Of a stretch of 36,923 bases of DNA, positions 26,026 to 32,639 are shown one piece after another. The translations under genes and the position numbers were made by a program. The notes under the pieces were generated by a model. That model saw nothing but the letters and a program-made list of their open reading frames with translations, did not search any database and was not told the DNA's origin. This stretch comes from Flavobacteriaceae bacterium (GTDB lineage: Bacteria > Bacteroidota > Bacteroidia > Flavobacteriales > Flavobacteriaceae), in assembly GCA_947457105.1 (NCBI GenBank), contig CANGUP010000011.1:1-36923 (forward strand), written 5' to 3'. Position 1 is the first letter of the stretch. Each line of letters begins with the position of its first letter.

Positions 26026-27564
26026 TTAGTCGTGAAGAGTATTAATTTTTCTGTCAATATAGATCATTCCGATAACGAAACAAACTGCGGCAATACCAAT
26101 TGGATACCATAATCCTTCAAGGTAAAATTCTACATCACCTGCTTCTTTTGCATTCGTTACAAAGTAAGTTGAAATTGCTGGAAGTAATCCTCCAAAGATA
26201 CCATTTCCAACGTGATAAGGTAATGACATCGACGTATATCTAATTTTAACTGGGAACATTTCAACAAGGAAAGCCGCAATTGGACCATAAACCATTGTTA
26301 CAAAAATTACTTGAATGAAGACCATAAAAATTAAGAACCAACGATCGCTACTGTTAATCATTTTGGTAACTTTAGTTTCAATTTTATCTTTTCCTTTGTC
26401 ATCAACCATTACTTTTCCAGCTTCAAAATGGATAGTTTTAATTTCTTCAACTGTTGTTCCGTCGGTATAAGCTTTTGTAGTTGTGTAAATAGAATCCATT
26501 TTTGTAGCGTCAACTTCTTTAATTGAAGGAACCACTTTAGTTTGAGCAACAATTTCGCTTTTCTTAGTTAAATCTGTTGAATTATACATTGCTCTATAAA
26601 TTGGACGATATAATAAAATCGCTAACAACATTCCTGACATCATAATTGATTTTCTACCCCATTTATCACTTAACCATCCAAAAAACACGAAGAATGGAGT
26701 TCCCATTATTAATGCTACGCCTAAAAGCATATCTACTTGAGATGAATCAATACTTTGAACCGTTTTCAAGAAATTCATTGCATAGAATTGTCCTGTGTAC
26801 CAAACAACACCTTGTCCCATTGTAGCTCCAAATAAAGCAAGAAGAACGAATTTTAAATTCAATTTATTTCCGAAACTTTCTTTTAAAGGATTAGTTGAAG
26901 TTTTTCCTTCAGCTTTAGTTTTTGCGAAAGCTGGAGACTCATGCATGTTTTTACGAATCAAATAAGAAACAAAAACCATTAAGATTGATACCCAAAAAGG
27001 CACTCTCCAACCCCATTCGTCAAATGCTTCTTTAGATAAAGACGCTTTAGTAATTAAGATTACCATTAATGAAATAAACAAACCAACTGTAGCTGTTGTT
27101 TGAATCCAAGAAGTCCAATATCCTTTTTCTCCTGCAGGTGCGTGTTCTGCTACATAAGTTGCGGCTCCACCATATTCACCTCCAAGAGCTAGTCCTTGAA
27201 GCAAACGAAGAATTAATACTAAAATTGGAGCTGCAAAACCAATAGTTTCATAACTTGGAATACATCCAATTACAAATGTTGCCCCCCCCATTAACATTAG
27301 TGTTACCATGAATGTATATTTTCTTCCAATTAAATCACCTAATCTACCGAAGAAAAGTGCTCCAAAAGGACGTACTACGAAACCAGCAGCAAATGTTGCT
27401 AAAGTAGATAAGAAAGCTGCAGTTGGATTATCTGTTGGAAAGAATTTTGTAGACAATACTACCGCTAAACTACCGAAAATATAGAAATCATACCATTCAA
27501 TCATTGTTCCCATTGAGGAAGCGGAAATTACTTTCCAAATACCTGTTGTTTTTTTATCGCTCAT
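26026..27564 (-). CDS. MFS transporter of the metabolite:H+ symporter family (ProP/ShiA/KgtP-like)
   Basis: The 512-residue inner-membrane protein has the MHS-family start GTMIEWYDFYIFG and the loop motif GRLGDLIGRKYTF, with a second copy-like motif GWLSDKWGRKS. EYGGAATYVAEHAP in helix 5 is also family-typical. These carriers import organic acids or osmolytes with protons. A hydrophilic insertion at about residues 321-407, rich in Lys, Thr, Val and Asp, separates two membrane helices. It is absent from typical 430-450-residue members. A G8 tract lies in codons near residue 94. It follows the porin gene by 30 bases and precedes the 71-aa gene by 11, so an outer- and inner-membrane uptake pair is likely. 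Substrate is inferred from the prpE/acs context. Confidence 0.9.
   Translation of the reverse strand: MSDKKTTGIWKVISASSMGTMIEWYDFYIFGSLAVVLSTKFFPTDNPTAAFLSTLATFAAGFVVRPFGALFFGRLGDLIGRKYTFMVTLMLMGGATFVIGCIPSYETIGFAAPILVLILRLLQGLALGGEYGGAATYVAEHAPAGEKGYWTSWIQTTATVGLFISLMVILITKASLSKEAFDEWGWRVPFWVSILMVFVSYLIRKNMHESPAFAKTKAEGKTSTNPLKESFGNKLNLKFVLLALFGATMGQGVVWYTGQFYAMNFLKTVQSIDSSQVDMLLGVALIMGTPFFVFFGWLSDKWGRKSIMMSGMLLAILLYRPIYRAMYNSTDLTKKSEIVAQTKVVPSIKEVDATKMDSIYTTTKAYTDGTTVEEIKTIHFEAGKVMVDDKGKDKIETKVTKMINSSDRWFLIFMVFIQVIFVTMVYGPIAAFLVEMFPVKIRYTSMSLPYHVGNGIFGGLLPAISTYFVTNAKEAGDVEFYLEGLWYPIGIAAVCFVIGMIYIDRKINTLHD
27282..27289. repeat. Homopolymeric C8/G8 tract inside the MFS gene
   Basis: Eight consecutive C on the plus strand are G on the coding strand. 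They span the end of an ATG codon, two GGG glycine codons and the first base of GCA (Met-Gly-Gly-Ala in the third membrane region). Glycine is nearly always GGA or GGT elsewhere in this AT-rich window, so the run stands out. A one-base slip would truncate the transporter after about 95 residues. Confidence 0.8.
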
Positions 27565-27594
27565 ATTTATATAGTTTTTAGTTTTTAATTATTT

Positions 27595-28833
27595 TTAAAA
27601 TGAATACACAGCAGAAACTGTTGCTCTAAAATTTCCAACTTTATTTTCTGATTCAGAAATTGATAAATCATTTTGTGTTTTTCCGTGAGTAGCAGCAGTA
27701 TATTCTAATTCTGGTGTAAGTCTAAATTTATTTTGTTTAAAATCTACTCTCGCAGAAGCTCTCCACATATCTTTTACTCCACGAGTTGCATTAATTCCTC
27801 TAGCATAAATATTAGCTGGTGCAACTGTTGATGAGGTTCCTTCTTGATTTGTATAACCAAAGAAAAATCCTGGTGCAGTTTTTTTGCTGTTACTAGCAAT
27901 ATCAATCCAAACTGAATTAGTTTTAATTCCTTCGTATGTAACAGGCTGATTGCCATTCACATAACTTGCATATCCACCAAGCATTACAAGATGGTGAAGA
28001 TTTTCACCTGTAATTCCATATGCTTTTATATGAAATTTTTCGTTGTTATATTTGAAATATCCAACAAGTGATGTAGAATTTAAAGTTTCGTTAGATTTTA
28101 AACCATTAGACTCAATTAATGGTTTATTTGGATAAAATTCAGCTCCTAAACCAGCTAAAACTGATTTGTTTCTGAATTCAATTTTACCGTGCATTGCAGG
28201 AATCACACTATTATAAACAGGAGAGTTTTGATTTCCATCTGCTGGAAATGCTCCAAATTCTCTGTCTTTATAGGCTATAAAAGAAAATCTAAATTTATCG
28301 TTCAATTTTTGATCAATTCTAAACTGAGTTGCCCATCCAAACGGATTGAAAGGAATTCCAGTAGAGAAGTTTGCAACACCAGGAAAAACTTCAGGTATAA
28401 AAGTAGGATACCAAGTTTGTCCAAAAGTTATTGCTGTTTTTTCCCAATCTAGTTTAGCATAAGCATGTCTTAATCTAAGCAAACCTATAGATTGCTGTGT
28501 ATTTCCAAAAAAGTCACCTTCCAAAACTCCAGAAACTTTTGCACCCCAAACATTTGGACCAGTAGCCTTAACACCTAATCTTGAAACTACAGACAAAAAG
28601 TTTGAAGCTCCTGTTTGATTAATATCTTCACCATTAGCATCCAGTTTTTCATCTAATGGCCAAAGATTTAAATGATACTCTCTTACTTGTGCTGATTGTC
28701 TCGTATCCCAACTATAATCTACACGTGCAAAACCAAATACATCTACTTTAAATGGAATTTCAGGAGCCTTTTGCTCTTGAGAAAATACTAAGGAAGTAAA
28801 TAGTATTGTAATAATTAATAATTTTTTCTTCAT
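27595..28833 (-). CDS. DcaP-like outer-membrane porin
   Basis: The 412-residue protein has a signal peptide (MKKKLLIITILFTSLVFSQ) and a beta-barrel body rich in aromatic residues, ending FRATVSAVYSF with a terminal Phe. Features such as VDVFGFARVDYSWDTRQS near the N-terminus, AKLDWEKTAITFGQTWYPTF and the SFIAYKDREFGAF strand are typical of DcaP-family trimeric channels. Known DcaP members pass dicarboxylates and other small negatively charged compounds. It is the first transport gene of the module, 30 bases before the MFS gene. An 8-bp inverted repeat sits just upstream of its ATG. The substrate here is not known. Confidence 0.85.
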   Translation of the reverse strand: MKKKLLIITILFTSLVFSQEQKAPEIPFKVDVFGFARVDYSWDTRQSAQVREYHLNLWPLDEKLDANGEDINQTGASNFLSVVSRLGVKATGPNVWGAKVSGVLEGDFFGNTQQSIGLLRLRHAYAKLDWEKTAITFGQTWYPTFIPEVFPGVANFSTGIPFNPFGWATQFRIDQKLNDKFRFSFIAYKDREFGAFPADGNQNSPVYNSVIPAMHGKIEFRNKSVLAGLGAEFYPNKPLIESNGLKSNETLNSTSLVGYFKYNNEKFHIKAYGITGENLHHLVMLGGYASYVNGNQPVTYEGIKTNSVWIDIASNSKKTAPGFFFGYTNQEGTSSTVAPANIYARGINATRGVKDMWRASARVDFKQNKFRLTPELEYTAATHGKTQNDLSISESENKVGNFRATVSAVYSF

Positions 28834-28842
28834 AAGGTTTAA

Positions 28843-28877
28843 AATTTGGTTAGTAATTTATTTTGCTCGACCAAATT
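28843..28877. promoter_or_regulatory. Inverted repeat upstream of the porin gene, possible operator
   Basis: AATTTGGT (28843-28850) and ACCAAATT (28870-28877) are perfect 8-bp arms separated by 19 bases, centred about 27 bases before the porin ATG. On the minus strand the outer arm overlaps TAGAATTTG, close to a -7 box. A dimeric regulator bound here would control the porin-MFS operon. Confidence 0.45.
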
Positions 28878-28931
28878 CTAAATTTTTGTTAATGAAAAAA
28901 ATTATGATATATATTTATGTAAATACTATAG

Positions 28932-29351
28932 TTAATCCTTAAAACGCTCCCATTTTATTAGCATAAACTTATCTCCAAGTTCGGTAATAATCATACCTGC
29001 TCCTTTCAATTGATCTTTATTTTTTAAAAATTCGACCAATTCTAAGTGATTATATATCTTATATGTAGGATGGTAATCGGTGTGATTAGGTTTTGTTACT
29101 TTATATTCTTTAACCCAATTACTAACAGTTACATGAGAAACTCCAATAATACGCTCTATTTCTCTAAAACTCAAACCTTCCAAATAAAGTTGTAAAGCCT
29201 TAGTAACATAGTAACTGTCAATCTTTTTTCCGAGTTTATTTACGGTAAAGTAATAATTGCATTTTTTACATAAAAACCTTTGTCTGTCTTTGATTACACC
29301 ACTTTTTACAATGTTGTCACTTTGACATTTTGGACATGCTAAAATCTCCAT
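28932..29351 (-). CDS. Zinc-ribbon/HTH protein derived from an IS1-like InsA, probable regulator
   Basis: The 139-residue protein has a zinc ribbon with C6-x2-C9 and C28-x2-C31 and a helix-turn-helix at about residues 54-80 (LEGLSFREIERIIGVSHVTVSNW). This pair matches the InsA part of IS1/IS1595-type transposases. The last 50 residues (from YHPTYKIYNHLELVEFL) have no DDE catalytic residues and match nothing I know. No insB, inverted repeats or target duplication flank it, and the frame is intact, so it looks domesticated. It precedes the porin-MFS genes by 98 bases in the same direction and diverges from the aromatic cluster. A role as a local transcription regulator is inference. Confidence 0.8.
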   Translation of the reverse strand: MEILACPKCQSDNIVKSGVIKDRQRFLCKKCNYYFTVNKLGKKIDSYYVTKALQLYLEGLSFREIERIIGVSHVTVSNWVKEYKVTKPNHTDYHPTYKIYNHLELVEFLKNKDQLKGAGMIITELGDKFMLIKWERFKD

Positions 29352-29384
29352 ATATATAAATTTTGCATAAATATACTAATTTAG

Positions 29385-29392
29385 CAAATATA
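29385..29392 (-). promoter_or_regulatory. Possible -7 promoter box for the zinc-ribbon gene
   Basis: The minus strand reads TATATTTG, a perfect TAnnTTTG, 34-41 bases before the ATG at 29351. I see no clear -33 TTTG. The 256-base divergent gap (29352-29607) is very AT-rich, and only a partial box (TTAATTTG, 29582-29589) faces the aromatic cluster. Confidence 0.35.
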
Positions 29393-29607
29393 CAAAAACA
29401 TTTTTACTATTTTTTTTACAATAAAATTGTAGAGTATTTAATTTTACTAGGAAATTATTTCATTTATACTAATTTTTAGCTAAAATTACTTTTTCAATGG
29501 TTGAAACTACCTTTTCCATATAAAATATATAAAGTTGATAATTTTTACCAATCGATTTTAGAATATTCCTATTAATTTCATTTAATTTGTAAAAACAATA
29601 CAACATA

Positions 29608-30213
29608 ATGCAATTTGATCCCAAAAATTTAGAACAATCTGCTATATACAAACTTCTAACAGGTTCCGTAATTCCGAGGCCAATTGGTTGGATATCTACT
29701 ATAGATGAAGAAGGTATTAATAATTTAGCACCATTCTCTTATTTCAATATTTTAGGAGATGATCCACCACACGTAATGTTTTCTACTAGAAGAGATAACA
29801 ATAGTAATAAGGATACTTTAAATAATGTACTAGCAAATAAACAATTTGTAGTAAATATGGTTACAGAAAACGTTGTTGAAGCAATGAACACAACAGCATC
29901 AACTGTAAGTTCTGATATTGATGAATTTAAACTTGCTAACGTAACACCAATTTCATCAAAGCTTATAAAGCCAATGCGTGTCAAAGAAAGCCCAATTCAT
30001 TTTGAATGTGAAATGGTACATCATTATTTTCTAGAAAATCATAATCAAGGTGGTGCATGTATAGTAATTGGAAGAATTGTAATGATGCACTTCGATGATA
30101 TTGTTCTTTTAGATGGCTACAAAATCAACATGAAAAATTACAAACCTGTTTCAAGATTGGCAGGTTCAAATTATAGTAAAATTGGAGAAACATTCTCTAT
30201 CAAAAGAAGTTAA
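29608..30213 (+). CDS. Flavin reductase family protein (FMN-binding split barrel)
   Basis: The 201-residue protein starts with the typical block LLTGSVIPRPIGWISTIDEEGINNLAPFSYFN of the flavoredoxin/DIM6-NTAB flavin reductases. ARG-rich FSTRRDNNSNKDTLNN follows and probably contacts FMN phosphate, then FVVNMV and a His-rich segment (VHHYFLENH). Such proteins reduce FMN or FAD with NAD(P)H, often for a partner monooxygenase, or bind FMN tightly as electron carriers. It is the first gene of the plus-strand aromatic cluster, 51 bases before the monooxygenase fusion. A flavin-supplying role for that enzyme is a reasonable inference, although group A-type monooxygenases usually reduce their own FAD. 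Confidence 0.85.
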   Translation: MQFDPKNLEQSAIYKLLTGSVIPRPIGWISTIDEEGINNLAPFSYFNILGDDPPHVMFSTRRDNNSNKDTLNNVLANKQFVVNMVTENVVEAMNTTASTVSSDIDEFKLANVTPISSKLIKPMRVKESPIHFECEMVHHYFLENHNQGGACIVIGRIVMMHFDDIVLLDGYKINMKNYKPVSRLAGSNYSKIGETFSIKRS

Positions 30214-30226
30214 ATAAATAATAGAA

Positions 30227-30262
30227 AGTATCTTAAATGAGATACTGAAACAAGTTCAGTAT
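30227..30262 (+). promoter_or_regulatory. Two mutually exclusive hairpins before the monooxygenase start
   Basis: AGTATCT (30227-30233) pairs with AGATACT (30240-30246), while ATACTGAA (30242-30249) pairs with TTCAGTAT (30255-30262). The stems share bases 30242-30246, so only one can form at a time. The second ends two bases before the ATG at 30265 and could hide the ribosome landing site. The 'ctgaaacaagttcag' core also resembles a widespread flavobacterial intergenic repeat, so control is only a possibility. Confidence 0.5.
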
Positions 30263-30264
30263 AA

Positions 30265-32565
30265 ATGAAAATAGCAGTAATTGGTGGTGGTCCAGGTGGA
30301 CTATACTTTTCAATCCTAACCAAAAAAGCAATACCACATTGCCAAATCGATATATACGAACGTAATAAATCGGATGATAGTTTTGGTTTTGGTGTAGTGT
30401 TTTCCGACGAAACTTTGGGAGAATTTCTAAAACGTGACATGCAATCGTATGAATTAATTCGTAGCAAATTTGCCTATTGGGACGATATTATTATTGCTCG
30501 TGACGGACAAACTGTAAACATAGCAGGAAATGGATTTTGCGGATGTTCTAGAAAAACTTTACTACAATTATTGCAGCAAAGATGCATAGAAGAAGGTGTG
30601 AATTTGCATTTCGAACACAATGTAGATGATTTAAGTCAATTTGAAGATGCTGACATTATTATCGCTTCTGATGGGATCGGAAGTCAAATACGAACGAAAT
30701 TTGCATCAGAATTTGGAACTAAAATTGAACTAAAGAAAAATCGATTTGTATGGTTGGGTTCTACAAAACCGTTAGATGCATTTACTTATTTTTTTAGAAA
30801 TACCGAACACGGTTTAATCGTAGCACATTCCTATCAATATGAAGCCGGAATGAGCACTTGGATATTTGAATGTTCAAATGAGACTTGGCAAAAGTTCCAA
30901 TTTGAAGTTACTAACGAAGAAGATACTATTACCAAAATTGCTGAAATTTTCAAAGAAGAACTCGATGGTCATCCGCTAATTTCTAACAAATCACATTGGC
31001 GCCAATTCCCACATGTAACTAATGAAAATTGGCATCATAAGAATATAGTTTTACTTGGTGATGCAAAGGCTACAGCCCACTACTCTATTGGTTCGGGAAC
31101 AAAATTAGCAATGGATTCTGCTATAGGTTTGTTTGATGCATTAATAGCTAATCCAAACGATGTAAAAGCAGTTTTTCAACATTATGATAAATCTCGAAGA
31201 AATACTGTAGAAATGATTCAATATGCTGCTTTAGTATCCTTAGATTGGTTTGAAAACATGAACCGCCATAATCAGCATCATTTTTATCAATTTGCTTTCG
31301 GATGTATGACACGTGCTAAAAAAGTAACTTATGAAAACTTGCGTTTGCGTGATAAATCATTTACAGATAAAGTTTTAGAAGAGTTCAACCAAAACCTACA
31401 ACCCACAACCCAAAACCTACAACCTATTCCTGCTGCATTTTCAACTTTTAAACTTCGTGATTTAGAATTACAAAATCGAATTGCAATGTCATCAATGGGA
31501 CAATATTCGGCTGAAAACGGACTGGTAAACGATTGGCATTTTCAGCATTATACTTCAAGAGCCATTGGTGGTTTAGGATTAATTTTAACAGAAATGACCG
31601 CTGTTTCTGAATCTGGACGTATTACTTTAGGTTGTGCAGGTATATATAATGAAAATCAAATAGTTAAATGGAAGGTAATAAATGATTTTATTCATGAAAA
31701 TACGCAAACTAAAATCGGAATTCAATTAGGTCATTCAGGTCGAAAAGGTGGCTCTAAAATTCCTTGGGAAGATAGTTTTTCTGGAGAAAGTTGGGAATTA
31801 CTTTCCGCCTCTGCAATTCCATTTAATGAAAATTCTGCAACACCAAAAGAAATGACTTTGGAAGACATGGATTTGGTTACTTCTCAATTCGTTCAAGCAA
31901 CCATAAATTCAGATAAAGCTGGATTTGATTTAATCGAATTACAAGCGCATCACGGATTTTTATTAGCTTCTTTCCTATCGCCTTTGACAAATATAAGAAC
32001 AGATGAATTTGGCGGAACTGTTGAAAACCGATTGAAATTTCCATTAAGAGTTTTTACAGAAATGCGAAATGTTTTCCCAAAAGAAAAACCAATGTCGGTA
32101 AGAATTTCAGCAACTGATTGGGCAGAAAACGGAATTTCAGATGAAGATGTAATCACAATTGCTACTGCTTTTAAAAATGCTGGAGCAGATATTATCAATG
32201 TTTCGACAGGAAATACGGTTGCAAATCAGAAACCAATAACCGGTAGAATGTGGCAAACACCATTTTCAGATGCAGTTCGAAATACAGTTCATATTCCAAC
32301 GATAACTGCTGGATATATTCAAGATATCGATCAAATTAATACAATTATTCTAAACGGAAGAGCCGATTTAGTAGCTTTAGGAAGACCATTATTATTGGAT
32401 GCAAATTTTGTTAGAAACGCACAAGCTTATGAACAATTTCAGCCAAATGACATTCCAAATCAATACAAAAATGGAATTTCACATCTATATCCACTACAAG
32501 CTTCTGAAAGAAAACAAGTCGAAGGAATGAGAAAAGCTTTGAAACCGAAGAGTAATAAAAAATAG
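30265..32565 (+). CDS. Aryl-CoA flavin monooxygenase/Old-Yellow-Enzyme fusion (2-aminobenzoyl-CoA monooxygenase/reductase or salicylyl-CoA 5-hydroxylase type)
   Basis: The 766-residue protein fuses two flavoenzymes. Residues 1 to about 370 are an FAD monooxygenase with the dinucleotide motif AVIGGGPGGLY, the DG motif around D136-G137 and the GD motif LLGDAKA (G265-D266). This domain would hydroxylate an aromatic CoA ester. After a linker containing the repeat QNLQPTT-QNLQP (376-387), residues about 395-760 are an Old-Yellow-Enzyme-like FMN barrel (IQLGHSGRKG; FLSPLTNIRTDEFGG). The layout matches 2-aminobenzoyl-CoA monooxygenase/reductase of Azoarcus evansii and the 'bifunctional salicylyl-CoA 5-hydroxylase' group. 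At the usual OYE catalytic site the protein has Q560, H563 and F565 instead of His, Asn/His and Tyr. The adjacent CoA ligase supports the assignment. Substrate (amino or hydroxy) is open. Confidence 0.88.
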   Translation: MKIAVIGGGPGGLYFSILTKKAIPHCQIDIYERNKSDDSFGFGVVFSDETLGEFLKRDMQSYELIRSKFAYWDDIIIARDGQTVNIAGNGFCGCSRKTLLQLLQQRCIEEGVNLHFEHNVDDLSQFEDADIIIASDGIGSQIRTKFASEFGTKIELKKNRFVWLGSTKPLDAFTYFFRNTEHGLIVAHSYQYEAGMSTWIFECSNETWQKFQFEVTNEEDTITKIAEIFKEELDGHPLISNKSHWRQFPHVTNENWHHKNIVLLGDAKATAHYSIGSGTKLAMDSAIGLFDALIANPNDVKAVFQHYDKSRRNTVEMIQYAALVSLDWFENMNRHNQHHFYQFAFGCMTRAKKVTYENLRLRDKSFTDKVLEEFNQNLQPTTQNLQPIPAAFSTFKLRDLELQNRIAMSSMGQYSAENGLVNDWHFQHYTSRAIGGLGLILTEMTAVSESGRITLGCAGIYNENQIVKWKVINDFIHENTQTKIGIQLGHSGRKGGSKIPWEDSFSGESWELLSASAIPFNENSATPKEMTLEDMDLVTSQFVQATINSDKAGFDLIELQAHHGFLLASFLSPLTNIRTDEFGGTVENRLKFPLRVFTEMRNVFPKEKPMSVRISATDWAENGISDEDVITIATAFKNAGADIINVSTGNTVANQKPITGRMWQTPFSDAVRNTVHIPTITAGYIQDIDQINTIILNGRADLVALGRPLLLDANFVRNAQAYEQFQPNDIPNQYKNGISHLYPLQASERKQVEGMRKALKPKSNKK
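31389..31424 (+). repeat. Direct repeat in the interdomain linker of the fusion enzyme
   Basis: CCAAAACCTACAACC occurs at 31389-31403 and again at 31410-31424, a 21-base period that encodes the heptad QNLQPTT followed by QNLQP. The C/A-only composition differs from the flanking coding sequence and resembles simple intergenic 'aacccaaaacc' repeats. Confidence 0.75.
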
Positions 32566-32578
32566 TAATAAGATTTGG

Positions 32579-32626
32579 AGTATTAAGTATTAAGACAAAA
32601 CTTTGTGACTTCGCATTTTTTTGCGA
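32579..32626 (+). repeat. Intergenic repeat and hairpin before the CoA ligase gene
   Basis: AGTATTAAGTATTAAGA (32579-32595) is identical to 34242-34258 in the gap after the ligase. TCGCA (32611-32615) and TGCGA (32622-32626) form a short stem 14 bases before the ATG. Both look like common flavobacterial intergenic repeats rather than a specific operator. Confidence 0.55.
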
Positions 32627-32639
32627 GAAATATAAAACT

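Noticed and set aside
27774..27956. Same-strand 60-codon frame inside the porin gene
   Set aside because: It is out of frame with a clear beta-barrel protein and is rich in Leu and Gln without family features.
29469..29651. Minus-strand 60-codon open frame in the divergent gap before the flavin reductase
   Set aside because: It overlaps the flavin reductase start, is low in complexity and has no recognisable features; the gap is more likely promoter DNA.
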